Positions 1-8,228 of a stretch of 64,000 nt of DNA are shown piece after piece. Position numbers and translations under genes: made by a program. Within the stretch, counting starts at the first letter, position 1, and each line of letters opens with the position of its first letter. Origin of the DNA: JAJZQZ01 sp963790415 (GTDB lineage: Bacteria; Actinomycetota; Thermoleophilia; RBG-16-64-13); NCBI GenBank assembly GCA_963790415.1, contig CAWBOK010000003.1:1054001-1118000 (forward strand). The letters run 5' to 3'. Below the pieces are notes generated by a model that was not told where the DNA came from, did no database searches, and was given only the letters and a program-made list of their open reading frames with translations.

Positions 1-2
1 GG

Positions 3-443
3 ACCAACGCCGTGACCATGGCGCACATCGCCGCGTACAACATGGTGCATGGGCCGGTCCGCCGGTTCCCGGGCGTCATCGGCACGATGAACTCGGGCGT
101 GATCGCGGGCCTGCCCATCGTGGCCTTGGGTCTCACCGACCCGGTCGGCGACCGCTACGAGTCGGTGACGATGGTCGGTCGGGTCGCTCCGGTCGGCGGC
201 GGCGCCACCTCAGACGGCGCCACGGCCCAGGCCTTCCGGAAGCTCGTGTTCGACGGCGATCGCCTGGTCGGCGCCATCTTCGCGGGGCGCGTGGACCGCG
301 CCGGCGTCTACCGCAGCTTCATAGAGACCGGGCTGCCGCTGGGGCCGACGCTGCGCTCCGCGGCAGAGGAGGGCCGACTCACCTACGCCGACGTCCAGAT
401 GAGGGGGCAGAAGCCGCCGTACAGCAACTTCGTGGCGGCATGA
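3..443 (+). CDS. FAD/NAD(P)-dependent oxidoreductase, C-terminal fragment (cut by window edge)
   Basis: Only the last ~147 residues are present; the gene enters from the left edge in frame. The stretch TNAVTMAHIAAYN followed by a Gly-rich turn, and the segment reading FRKLVFDGDRLVGAIFAGRVDRAG, resemble the end of pyridine-nucleotide-disulphide oxidoreductases of the NADH oxidase / NirB-type reductase group. There an Asn-Ala-containing helix closes the FAD site and a C-terminal domain follows. The catalytic and dinucleotide-binding parts lie outside the window, so substrate and electron acceptor cannot be assigned. It ends 80 bp before a convergent toxin-antitoxin pair. Confidence 0.6.
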   Translation, partial: TNAVTMAHIAAYNMVHGPVRRFPGVIGTMNSGVIAGLPIVALGLTDPVGDRYESVTMVGRVAPVGGGATSDGATAQAFRKLVFDGDRLVGAIFAGRVDRAGVYRSFIETGLPLGPTLRSAAEEGRLTYADVQMRGQKPPYSNFVAA

Positions 444-522
444 GGCGGGGTTTCCATGCTTGTGCTGGAGGACACCCAAGTAGGCCATCGTCGCCGGGGC
501 CGAAGCCGAACGTGGGCCCGTC

Positions 523-843
523 CTATGCCGCCCGTGCGATGACCTGGCCGACGTCACTTCGCGAGGCACCCAAAGCCAGAAGCGATCTCAGCAACAGGTC
601 CACGGAAACGGAAGCATCCGCCGCTTCCATCTTGGCGACCCGGGACTGACTCGACCCAAGCCGACCGGCCACTTGGGTCTGAGTCCAACCGTGTTGGGTG
701 CGGATGTCGCGGAGGTAGTCTGCGAGTGCCAGCTTGAGTTCAACGAACGCGGTCTCCTCGGCGCTGAGACCAAGGAATTCGGCCGCGTCTCCCGTCCGCC
801 AGCCGGCAGATGAGAGAAGGTCCTTCTTGCTCGTGTCCATCAT
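523..843 (-). CDS. XRE-family HTH antitoxin (HigA-like)
   Basis: A 106-residue protein with a helix-turn-helix of the XRE/Cro type in its second half (TQTQVAGRLGSSQSRVAKME). It lies directly downstream of a RelE/HigB-type toxin gene, which is the HigBA order. The ATG at 843 was chosen over a GTG at 849 because AAGGAG sits 5 nt before it, whereas the GTG overlaps that ribosome-binding site. The toxin stop and the antitoxin start are a few bases apart, so the pair is co-transcribed. The antitoxin would neutralise the toxin and probably repress the shared promoter at the inverted repeat near 1209-1228. Confidence 0.75.
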   Translation of the reverse strand: MMDTSKKDLLSSAGWRTGDAAEFLGLSAEETAFVELKLALADYLRDIRTQHGWTQTQVAGRLGSSQSRVAKMEAADASVSVDLLLRSLLALGASRSDVGQVIARAA

Positions 844-845
844 GC

Positions 846-1198
846 TCACTCCTTCCTGCCTACGACGGTGTCGTACTCGCGCAGCCGACGCTTGCAGGCG
901 TCGATCACCCGTTTGGGCGTGGCCTGCGTCTTCTTCTTGAACACTTCAGCTATGACGATAACGTCCGAGCCCATGCGGTAGACCACGCGCCAGGTCGCGT
1001 TCTCGTCTACGATACGCAACTCATGGCAGTCGGGTCCGATCGAAGGCATGGGTCTCGTGAGTGCGGCAGACCGATACAGTCGCCTCGTTGCAGACGTCTC
1101 AAGAGAACACCGGCCTCTAGCCGCGCCGCAGCCGAGAGCGGCGGAGTCCGCACTTCGCCGTGAAGCCACACCAGGGGTCTGTTCAAGATGCCGCTCAC
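846..1198 (-). CDS. RelE/HigB-type toxin (phage-derived Gp49-like), reading frame interrupted
   Basis: The N-terminal half (WLHGEVRTPPLSAAARLEAG) and the C-terminal half (CHELRIVDENATWRVVYR...FKKKTQATPKR) match the Gp49-like HigB toxin family, small ribosome-associated mRNA endonucleases. The halves are in different frames. The family motif LPHSRPMPSIG is recovered exactly if the two bases at about 1052-1053 are removed, giving 116 residues, normal for the family. As written the toxin would not be made intact. The following antitoxin is uninterrupted. The lesion is of the same insertion-only type seen across this window, so it may be a sequence error rather than an inactivated toxin. Confidence 0.7.
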
Positions 1199-1208
1199 AA
1201 GTCCGAGT

Positions 1209-1236
1209 GTATGTCAGAACCGACATACTCGTCAAG
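1209..1236 (-). promoter_or_regulatory. Toxin-antitoxin promoter with inverted-repeat operator
   Basis: GTATGTC, 6 bp, GACATAC forms a perfect 7-bp inverted repeat at 1209-1228, ten bases upstream of the toxin start on the minus strand. A TTGACG -35-like hexamer lies at 1231-1236 (minus strand), and a weak CATACA/ATACAC -10 falls within the repeat's far arm. A palindrome overlapping the promoter is what an autoregulating HigBA-type complex would bind; the binding itself is inference. Confidence 0.5.
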
Positions 1237-1257
1237 GAGGGCCGGCCGGACGGTACA

Positions 1258-1410
1258 GTGGTGGGCACGACGAAGAGCGCGGTGTCGCGTCTGGAGTCGG
1301 CCGGCAAACACTCGCCGTCGATCACGACCCTGACCAGATACGCGGAGGCCGTCGGCTGCGACGTAGAGATCCGCCTGGTGCCGGCTCCCCGCCTCGCGCG
1401 CCGAGGATAG
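1258..1410 (+). pseudogene. XRE HTH fragment, truncated
   Basis: The reading VGTTKSAVSRLESAGKHSPSITTLTRYAEAVGCDVEIRLVP is the recognition helix and C-terminal tail of an XRE-type antitoxin. The preceding helices expected in this family are absent in any frame: only about three residues separate the likely LT turn from VGTT, where the family has about seven. No convincing start or ribosome-binding site was found. It is best read as a relic of a second antitoxin, convergent with the acetyltransferase and divergent from the toxin-antitoxin pair. Confidence 0.5.
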
Positions 1411-1413
1411 CTC

Positions 1414-2676
1414 TCAGAAGCTGGTGCAGCACCAGGGCGCTAGGGCGGTCGCGAAGAGCCGGTCGGCCCTGGCCACGGCGCCACCGACTGCTTCGTGCAC
1501 GAGCCCGGCTTGAGCCAGCGCGGCGAAGGAGGCGCCACCCAGGTAGGTTGCGCCGAGCTCCGCGACTCCCATGACGATGTCCGGGGTGCGTGTGGTGGGG
1601 CTGCACGCCGCGCCCTCGGGCGCGGCCTCGAGTAGGTAGCGCCGGGAGGCGCCTCCGTCGCCAGAGCCGGGCGCGTCCGCGGATGTCGACTCCGGCTCGT
1701 GGACCTCCAGCACCAGGGCTCCCTCCGCGGCGTAGCCGCGGGCAGCCAGGCACGCACTCACATCGAGTAGACGAAGCCAGAGAGAATCCATCACCGACGT
1801 GGTCCTGAGCTGACGCGGATCGGCCAGGAGCCACCGCAGCGGCTCGTCCTGCGGTCGGTCACCGGCGGTCACCGTGACGGCCAGGTCCATATCAAGGCAG
1901 TAGCGCCATAGGGCGGCGTACGCATCAGTGGTGGCGGCCACGAGTTCGGTCACCATCAGACTCCCTTGGGGATTCCCATCGTCTCCCCAGGAGGGCTTGA
2001 AGCGGTAACTCGCGTAGCCGTCAGGATCGCCGCGCGCATCCTCTTGGGCGACGTGGTACAGCGGCCCGGCTCCCTCCTGGTTGTGCTCGGGGTCGGCGAG
2101 CAGGACGTGCCAGAGTCCGGGCGTTCGGCCGAGACTGCCGTGACGCATCCTGCAGTGCCGGTCGAATACGCGGGGCAGGACGACCGCGGCCTCGGCCGCG
2201 TCGAGCAGACGGCAGCGGGCCGTGCCCTGCGGGGGAGCACGAAAGGCCGAGGCGTGGGTGGGGACGGTGAACCCCACCGACCACGTGGACGGTCCGTAGC
2301 CGAAGCGCCCGTAGATGGCCCCCTCCGACGCCATCAACGCAGCAACGGGCTCGCCCCGTTCCCGGCTGATCGTCAGATGTCGTTCTACCATCTCACTGAG
2401 GACGCCCCGCCGGCGGTGAGTGGGGATAACGCCGGTCCAGGTGAGTCCTCCCGCCCTCAGCAGCGTGCCGCCGGGCACGGTCAGTTCCAGGCTGAGGCTC
2501 GCGGTAGTGCCTACGATGTGGTTGCCCTCGAAGGCGGCGATGGTGCGGTCCACCTCGAGCGCGGCCATCTCGATGGCGTAGGCGTCGTCACTCAGTTGCT
2601 CTCCGAAGGCCAAGCTGTCCGCCCGAGCAAAGGCGGGGAGTTCCTCGATATCGATGGTGCGGTAGTCGATGGACAC
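1414..2676 (-). CDS. Eis-like GNAT N-acetyltransferase with SCP2-type C-terminal domain
   Basis: The 420-residue length and three-part layout fit the Eis family: an N-terminal GNAT domain with the acetyl-CoA loop VIPTHRRRGVLSEM (about residues 86-99) and AIYGRFGYG, a second GNAT-like domain, and a C-terminal sterol-carrier-like domain. The chain ends in Phe (CCTSF), as in Eis enzymes whose C-terminal carboxylate serves as catalytic base. Such enzymes acetylate amines, including aminoglycosides and polyamines, with acetyl-CoA; the substrate here is unknown. It stands alone, divergent from the CDF exporter. Confidence 0.85.
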   Translation of the reverse strand: MSIDYRTIDIEELPAFARADSLAFGEQLSDDAYAIEMAALEVDRTIAAFEGNHIVGTTASLSLELTVPGGTLLRAGGLTWTGVIPTHRRRGVLSEMVERHLTISRERGEPVAALMASEGAIYGRFGYGPSTWSVGFTVPTHASAFRAPPQGTARCRLLDAAEAAVVLPRVFDRHCRMRHGSLGRTPGLWHVLLADPEHNQEGAGPLYHVAQEDARGDPDGYASYRFKPSWGDDGNPQGSLMVTELVAATTDAYAALWRYCLDMDLAVTVTAGDRPQDEPLRWLLADPRQLRTTSVMDSLWLRLLDVSACLAARGYAAEGALVLEVHEPESTSADAPGSGDGGASRRYLLEAAPEGAACSPTTRTPDIVMGVAELGATYLGGASFAALAQAGLVHEAVGGAVARADRLFATALAPWCCTSF

Positions 2677-2862
2677 CCGGTGCCTCCTCGCGCGCGCCGC
2701 CTCCGGCCATGATCATATGGTCACAGACCGTAGCATATTTGGGCTTTCCAAAGGGCGCCGCCGTGGGGTCGCCGACTCGTGGACGGTGACGCCGACTCCG
2801 ACCTCTGCGCTACAATCCTCCTCGTCTCGGTTCGGCGTTCGTGTGGTTGAGAGGAGACCGAT

Positions 2863-3831
2863 CTGGAAGCGCAACGTCGGCGCAAGAGCCGGGCAGCCCT
2901 CATTTCCGTGGCCTCCAACACCACCTTGGTTCTGTTCAAGCTCGTTGTGGGGCTACTGATCGGGTCGGTGTCGGTGATCTCGGAGGCGGTGCACTCCGGT
3001 GTGGACCTGATCGCATCCCTTATCGCGCTGTTCGCCGTACGCACGTCGAGCAAGCCTGCCGACGAGGGCCATCCCTTCGGCCACGGCAAGGTGGAGAACA
3101 TCTCGGGCACGGTCGAAGCCCTGCTGATCTTCGGAGCCGCCGCCTACATCATTTTTGAAGCGGTGAAGAAGTTGCTGCACCCCACGGCGGTCGAGTCACT
3201 CGGATGGGGCGTCGCGGTGATGGGCATTTCCGCGCTCGCCAACTTCCTCGTGTCCCGGATGCTCTTCAAGGTTGGACGCGAGACCCAGTCGGTGGCCCTC
3301 GAAGCCGACGGGTGGCATCTGCGCACCGACGTCTACACCTCGGTGGGCGTCATGTCCGGACTGGCCTTCATGTGGGCGGCCCAGGTGCTGTTTCCCACGC
3401 ACAATTGGGAGTGGATCGATCCGGTGGTGGCTCTGGCCATCGCCTTCCTGATCATCCGGGCGGCCTACAAGCTCACCATCAATGCGGCGCGCGATCTCCT
3501 CGATGTCAGTCTGCCGGAGGAGGAGCTCTGGGTCAGGGAATACATCGCCGGGTTGGTGCCTCCCGTCCGCGGTTTCCATCATATGCGCACCCGCAAGGCC
3601 GGTCACGTGCGTTTCGTCGAGTTCCACATGCTGGTCGACGGCGACATGTCGGTCTCCGCGTCGCATGCCATCACCGACGTCATATCGCGGGATATCCGCG
3701 AGCGCTACCCCGAGTCGAGCGTGACGGTGCACATCGAGCCGTGTGACGGCACGTGCGATCAGGTCTGCCTCGACGGCTGCTTCTTGAGCGACGAGACGAG
3801 GAATACCATGCAGGAGCGTCTCATGGTGTGA
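2863..3831 (+). CDS. Cation diffusion facilitator (CDF) metal exporter
   Basis: About 320 residues with the CDF fold: membrane helices carrying the metal-site signatures SEAVHSGVDL and HPFGHGKVE in the N-terminal half, further helices around FLVSRMLFKVGRET...ALEADGWHLRTDVYTS, then a cytosolic C-terminal domain ending in a Cys-rich tail (CDGTCDQVCLDGC). It exchanges divalent metal (Zn/Fe/Mn type) for protons. Family members begin with a charged helix before SVASNT. That helix is encoded in frame only if translation starts upstream of GTG 2908, and the sole candidate after the upstream stop is CTG 2863, six bases after GAGGAG. The start is therefore uncertain between 2863 and 2908. Confidence 0.85.
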   Translation: MEAQRRRKSRAALISVASNTTLVLFKLVVGLLIGSVSVISEAVHSGVDLIASLIALFAVRTSSKPADEGHPFGHGKVENISGTVEALLIFGAAAYIIFEAVKKLLHPTAVESLGWGVAVMGISALANFLVSRMLFKVGRETQSVALEADGWHLRTDVYTSVGVMSGLAFMWAAQVLFPTHNWEWIDPVVALAIAFLIIRAAYKLTINAARDLLDVSLPEEELWVREYIAGLVPPVRGFHHMRTRKAGHVRFVEFHMLVDGDMSVSASHAITDVISRDIRERYPESSVTVHIEPCDGTCDQVCLDGCFLSDETRNTMQERLMV

Positions 3832-3843
3832 CGGGCCGCGATC

Positions 3844-5052
3844 TCAGCGACGCGCCACCAGGCTGCGCACGGCTTGGGTGAGACCGTCCACGGTCAGTTC
3901 GAACATGGGGAACGTGGAGCGCACCATGGCGATGGTCTGCCGGCCGTAGATGGTGTCCCAGTGGGCGGCGGGGATGGGGTTGAGCCATGCTGCGTGGCTG
4001 AAATGGTGGGCAAGCCGGCGCAGCCACTCTATGCCGGGCTGCTCGTTCACCGTGCCCCACCAGATGATGCCGTCCCTATCCAAGAGCTCGCTGGGCGCCA
4101 TGGATGCGTCGCCCACCAGGACGAGCTTGTACTCCGACGACAACTCCTGCATCACCCGCGCCGTCAGCACCGAGTTGCGGGGATGGCAGGTGGGGTCGAG
4201 ATACAGGTGGTCGTAGACGCAATTGTGGAAGTAGTAGAGGCGCAGGTCTTTGAAGTGCGTGGCCCGGTTGACGGCGGTGAACAGTTGACTGCAGATGCGC
4301 AGGTGGGCGTGCATGGAGCCGCCCGCGTCCATGAGCAGCAGCACGCGGGTCTGATTGCGGCGGCTTCGCCGCCACTGCAACGACAGAGCGCCGGCGTGGT
4401 CGGCCGTCGCCTGTATGGTGGCGTCGAGGTCCAGCTCGTCCGGCGGCGCCTCGTCGCGGCTGGAGAGGCGGCGCAGCCGCCGCAAGGCCACCTCGAACTG
4501 GCGCGAGCCCACCACCGTGTCCGCGCGGTACGCCTGGTAGCGGCGCTCGCCGGCCACCTTGACCGCCGACCGGTTCATGCTCTCCCCGCCGATGCGCAGG
4601 CCGCCGGGGTGGAACCCCGAGTGGCCGAAGGGCGAGGTGCCGCCGGTGCCGATCCAGTGGGAGCCGCCGTGGTGGGCCTCGGTCTGCTCGAGCAGGCGCT
4701 CCTCGAACATCCGCCGGAGCTCGTCCAGGCCTAGGAAACCGAGCGCCGCGGCCAGGGCGTCCCGCTCCTCGTCCGAAAGGGCCGCCAGGGCGGTCGGGTC
4801 GGTCAGCCAGCGCCAGACTTCCTCGGCTATCTCGATGGGCGTCTCTATGCCTTCGAACGCGGCCTGGAACGCCTGGTCGTACTGGTCGTAGTAGGTCTCT
4901 GACTTCACCAGCACCGCGCGCGCCAGCCGGTAGAACTCGGAAAGATTCGAGAGGGCGAGACCTTTGGATAGGGCCTCCATGAGGGTCAGCCACTCGGTGA
5001 GCGTCACGGGCACGCCGTAGGCGCGAAGAAGAAAGAAGAAGGTGGTGAACAT
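3844..5052 (-). CDS. CoxE-like VWA domain protein
   Basis: 402 residues. The C-terminal half is a von Willebrand A domain beginning RVLLLMDAGGSM, in which the canonical DxSxS metal site is altered to DAGGS. This is common in CoxE-type proteins. The N-terminal half is helical and charged. It follows a MoxR ATPase gene in the same orientation with a 47-bp gap. In carboxydotrophs the CoxD (AAA+) and CoxE (VWA) pair helps mature molybdenum hydroxylases such as CO dehydrogenase. A Mo hydroxylase operon lies at 22.6-26.3 kb, so a maturation role is plausible but unproven. It converges with the CDF gene at 3831. Confidence 0.75.
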   Translation of the reverse strand: MFTTFFFLLRAYGVPVTLTEWLTLMEALSKGLALSNLSEFYRLARAVLVKSETYYDQYDQAFQAAFEGIETPIEIAEEVWRWLTDPTALAALSDEERDALAAALGFLGLDELRRMFEERLLEQTEAHHGGSHWIGTGGTSPFGHSGFHPGGLRIGGESMNRSAVKVAGERRYQAYRADTVVGSRQFEVALRRLRRLSSRDEAPPDELDLDATIQATADHAGALSLQWRRSRRNQTRVLLLMDAGGSMHAHLRICSQLFTAVNRATHFKDLRLYYFHNCVYDHLYLDPTCHPRNSVLTARVMQELSSEYKLVLVGDASMAPSELLDRDGIIWWGTVNEQPGIEWLRRLAHHFSHAAWLNPIPAAHWDTIYGRQTIAMVRSTFPMFELTVDGLTQAVRSLVARR

Positions 5053-5099
5053 GACTGGCGGCCTCCGTCCCGACCTCGGGCGGTGCGGTGGCCTGGCCT

Positions 5100-5948
5100 C
5101 TAGCGGCCGGTGGCTGCGCGGGCGCCCCGGGTCTTGTGAGCCACGAGCACTGCGTCGACGTCCTTGTCCTTCTTGAGCAAGACACCCAGGAAGGGCAGTC
5201 GACGGCTGATCTCGTCGGGGTCGACTCCCCCGGCGGCGAGGGCCTGTACCCAGTCGATGAGCTCGCTGGTGGAGGGCTTCTTCTGTACGTTGGGCACGCT
5301 CCGCAGCCAGTAGAAGGTCTCCATGGCCAGCTCAAGCAGGCGGTCTTCCAGATCGGGATGGTGCACCCGCACGATGCGCCGCATCATGTCGGCGTCGGGG
5401 AAGGAGATGTAGTGGAACACGCAGCGACGAAGGAAGGCATCGGGCAGTTCCTTCTCGGCGTTCGAGGTGATCACCACCACCGGCCGGTGTCTGGCGCCCA
5501 CGGTCTCCCCGGTCTCGGGGACGTTGAACTCCATCTGATCGAGCTCCCACAGCAGGTCGTTGGGGAACTCGAGGTCGGCCTTGTCGACCTCGTCGATCAA
5601 CACCACCACTCGTTCTTCCGCCACGAAAGCCTGCCCGAGCCTGCCGAGCTTGATGTACTGGGAGATATCGCGCACATCGTGATCGCGGAACTGGCTGTCG
5701 TAGAGGCGCTGGACCGTGTCGTACACGTAGAGGCCGTCCTGGGCCTTGGTGGTCGACTTGATGTTCCAGGTGACCAGCGGCATGCCGAGACTCTCGGCGA
5801 TGCTCTGAGCCAGCATGGTCTTGCCTGTGCCCGGTTCGCCTTTGATCAACAGGGGACGGGCCAGAAGAACGGCCACGTCGACGGTCTGCATCAGTTCGGC
5901 CGAGGCGATGTAGCCGGTAGTGCCCCGGTAAGCCGTGGAAGCGTTCAT
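5100..5948 (-). CDS. MoxR-family AAA+ ATPase (CoxD-like)
   Basis: About 282 residues with Walker A GEPGTGKT (about residue 38), Walker B VVVLIDEVDKAD and sensor 1 VVITSNAEKELPDAFLRRC, all typical of MoxR ATPases. ATG 5948 was chosen because it begins the conserved region (MNASTAYRGTTGYIAS). In-frame sequence further upstream is unlike the family and overlaps the TrmB promoter region. It forms a two-gene unit with the CoxE-like VWA gene, the usual MoxR-VWA chaperone arrangement for inserting cofactors or remodelling metalloenzymes. No strong Shine-Dalgarno sequence was seen. Confidence 0.8.
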   Translation of the reverse strand: MNASTAYRGTTGYIASAELMQTVDVAVLLARPLLIKGEPGTGKTMLAQSIAESLGMPLVTWNIKSTTKAQDGLYVYDTVQRLYDSQFRDHDVRDISQYIKLGRLGQAFVAEERVVVLIDEVDKADLEFPNDLLWELDQMEFNVPETGETVGARHRPVVVITSNAEKELPDAFLRRCVFHYISFPDADMMRRIVRVHHPDLEDRLLELAMETFYWLRSVPNVQKKPSTSELIDWVQALAAGGVDPDEISRRLPFLGVLLKKDKDVDAVLVAHKTRGARAATGR

Positions 5949-6133
5949 GCCGAACAGGATAGCAGGCGTGCAAGAGAACGGGGCCGAACACGTTTCCCTG
6001 CGGAGGTCCGCCGTATGCACCATCCGCTTGCCGCACACGCGACTGAGGTTCGGCCCCGTACATCTATTCATAACACAGGTGAGGCTCCGGCGAAACCCCC
6101 AACGGGGCGCGGACACGCGGTATTCGAGGGGGG

Positions 6134-6169
6134 TTGACACTCCCAGATATGGTCACTACTCTGGTAGAG
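6134..6169 (+). promoter_or_regulatory. Promoter and CTAC-N4-GTAG operator of the TrmB/2-oxoacid oxidoreductase operon
   Basis: TTGACA at 6134-6139 and TACTCT at 6157-6162 with 17-bp spacing form a good sigma-70-type promoter. The palindrome ACTACTCTGGTAGAG at 6155-6169 covers the -10, so a bound protein would block RNA polymerase. The same palindrome occurs at three other promoters in this window (13649-13663, 13803-13817, 21513-21527). The closest candidate binder is the TrmB-type regulator encoded immediately downstream (inference). Confidence 0.7.
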
Positions 6170-6211
6170 TACACGCCACGGATGCATTCTCGTGAATAGG
6201 CAAGGAAGCCG

Positions 6212-7078
6212 ATGGAAGACCTTCTCGCCAATCTGCAGAAACTCGGGTTCTCGCAGTACGAATCACGGGCCTACGTATCGCTGCTGCAGAACCCCGAGGT
6301 CACGGCTTACGAGCTGTCTCGTCATTCGGGCATCCCGCCGTCGAAGATCTATGAAGTGGTGGAGCGCCTTCTGTCAAAGGAGTTGGTCACCACGGTCGGC
6401 TTGGGTGGTCACCCCAAGTATGTGGCCTTAGATCCCGTCCAGGCGGTGAATCGCTATCGGCGTTCCTACGACCAGGTGTTGGATTCCCTGGAATCGCAAC
6501 TGGAGCACCTCTACGCGGGCGACAGGGGCAGTGACGCCTACGTTTGGAACCTCACGGACCGTGACGACATCGAGACCAAGGCAGTGCAGCTGGTGACGTC
6601 CGCCCGGAGCGAGATCTTGGTGGCCGTGTGGACGTCTGAACTCTCGGCGTTGGAACCGCACCTGGCGGCGGCCGACGCGCGGGGAGTGTCGGTTGCCATC
6701 TGTCTCTACGGCGACGCGGACCCCGGGTTCGGGGTGGTCTACAATCACGTCACCGACCCTGTGGTGCTACGCGACCAAGGCGCCCGCAGGATGGTGCTGG
6801 TCGCCGATCGGGGAGAGGCCCTCATCGGGTACTATCCGGAAGTAGGCGAGGTCACCGCGGTGTGGAGCGCTAACCGGGGCTTCGTGCAGATGGCCTACGA
6901 CTACATCCGGCACGACATCTGGGTCGTGAAACTGGTGCGGCGCTTCGAGATACCCATCAACGAGGCCTATGGGCCTACTCGCGAGCGGATGCGGGATATT
7001 TTTCATCCGGAGATCCCCGAGGTGCGGGTGGTCCGCGCTCCGGGCGGTGGCGCCACGCGGGTGTCACCGGTCACGTGA
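6212..7078 (+). CDS. TrmB-family transcriptional regulator
   Basis: 288 residues: an N-terminal winged helix (LGFSQYESRAYVSLLQNPEVTAYELSRHSGIPPSKIYEVVERLLSKELV) typical of TrmB regulators, then a TrmB/PLD-like effector domain (about residues 105-250, TSARSEILVAVWTSELSALEPHL). TrmB proteins are mostly archaeal sugar-responsive repressors or activators, with bacterial members in Firmicutes and Actinobacteria. The gene leads an operon with the 2-oxoacid:ferredoxin oxidoreductase genes 25 bp downstream, under a promoter carrying the CTAC-N4-GTAG palindrome. It is the best candidate for an autoregulated local regulator of the 6-21.5 kb block. Confidence 0.85.
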   Translation: MEDLLANLQKLGFSQYESRAYVSLLQNPEVTAYELSRHSGIPPSKIYEVVERLLSKELVTTVGLGGHPKYVALDPVQAVNRYRRSYDQVLDSLESQLEHLYAGDRGSDAYVWNLTDRDDIETKAVQLVTSARSEILVAVWTSELSALEPHLAAADARGVSVAICLYGDADPGFGVVYNHVTDPVVLRDQGARRMVLVADRGEALIGYYPEVGEVTAVWSANRGFVQMAYDYIRHDIWVVKLVRRFEIPINEAYGPTRERMRDIFHPEIPEVRVVRAPGGGATRVSPVT

Positions 7079-7103
7079 ACAGCGAACGGAAGGTCACCAC
7101 AGC

Positions 7104-8228
7104 ATGATCGAGTTCCTGGAAGGCAATGACGCCGTCGTGCGCGGAGCGGTCGACGCGGGCTGCCGGTTCTTCGCCGGCTACCCCATCACCCCGGCCACGT
7201 CGATTCTCACCGGCATGATGCGTGCCCTGCCCGACGTGGGCGGCGTGGCCGTGCAGGCCGAGGACGAGATCGCGTCCATCGGCATGTGCATCGGGGCGGC
7301 GATGACCGGCATGAAGGCCATGACGGCTACGTCCGGTCCCGGCCTCAGCCTCTACTCGGAGAACATCGGCTTGGCCATCATGGGCGAGACGCCTCTGGTG
7401 ATCGTCGACGTGCAGCGCGAAGGGCCCGCCACCGGCTCGGCCACCAAGGGCGCCGACGGCGACATCCAGTTCATGCGCTGGGGCACGTCGGGCGGCCTAC
7501 CTGTGATCGTCCTGGCGCCCGAGAACGTGTTGGAGTGCTATACGCTCACCGTCGAGGCCTTCAACCTGGCCGAGCGCTTCCGCGGTCCGGTGTTCCTGGC
7601 CAGTCAAAAAGAAGTCGGTCTCACCCGCGAGCGGGTGGATCTGGCGGAGGCGCGTGCCGGGCTCCCGGCCGCGATGGCCCGTCCGGTCGCCGCGCCCGAC
7701 GACGCATACGTGCCCCACGCGTTCGCCGCGCCCGACGACGTGGCGCCGATGTCGCCCATCGGCGGCCCGCACCTGGTGCGCTACACCACCAGCATGCACG
7801 ACGAGCGGGCGCTGCTCACCAAGGACACGGGCACCATCTCGCGCATGCTCGACCATTTCACCCGCAAGATCACCGACCACGCCGACGAGATCGCCCTCTA
7901 CGACCACGATCCCGTCGAGGGGGCGGACACCCTGGTGATCGCCTATGGCGTCACGGGGCGCGCGGCACGTGACGCCGTCGCCCGCGCGCGGGCGACCGGC
8001 CGGAAGGTCTCGCTGCTGGTGCTCAAGACCCTCTTCCCGGTGCCCGAGGCGGCCATCGCCGCGGCCATGGCCGGCGTAGGCCGCGTGGTGGTGCCCGAGA
8101 CCAACCTGGGTCAGTACGTGGTCGAAGTGCGCCGCCTCGCCGGCGACCGCGAGGTCGTGGCCGTCAACAAGATGAACACCGATCTGCTCTCCCCGGGCGA
8201 GATCGTGCGTGAGGGAGGGCTCCTGTGA
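7104..8228 (+). CDS. 2-oxoacid:ferredoxin oxidoreductase, alpha subunit
   Basis: 374 residues. It opens with EGNDAVVRGAVDAGCRFFAGYPITPATSI, the signature of KorA/VorB-type alpha subunits, and contains the ThDP pyrimidine-domain stretch AEDEIASIGMCIGAAMTGMKAMTATSGPG. The C-terminal domain (ADTLVIAYGVTGRAARDA...VVPETNLGQY) matches domain II. With the beta-gamma protein encoded next (4-bp ATGA-type overlap) it would decarboxylate a 2-oxoacid to an acyl-CoA and reduce ferredoxin. No separate delta (ferredoxin) subunit is present. Which oxoacid is used (branched-chain, 2-oxoglutarate or other) cannot be read from sequence alone. Confidence 0.85.
   Translation: MIEFLEGNDAVVRGAVDAGCRFFAGYPITPATSILTGMMRALPDVGGVAVQAEDEIASIGMCIGAAMTGMKAMTATSGPGLSLYSENIGLAIMGETPLVIVDVQREGPATGSATKGADGDIQFMRWGTSGGLPVIVLAPENVLECYTLTVEAFNLAERFRGPVFLASQKEVGLTRERVDLAEARAGLPAAMARPVAAPDDAYVPHAFAAPDDVAPMSPIGGPHLVRYTTSMHDERALLTKDTGTISRMLDHFTRKITDHADEIALYDHDPVEGADTLVIAYGVTGRAARDAVARARATGRKVSLLVLKTLFPVPEAAIAAAMAGVGRVVVPETNLGQYVVEVRRLAGDREVVAVNKMNTDLLSPGEIVREGGLL

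Noticed and set aside
1188..1574. Arg-rich plus-strand frame across the toxin promoter and acetyltransferase end
   Set aside because: Low-complexity Arg/Pro/Gly translation typical of a wrong frame in GC-rich DNA.
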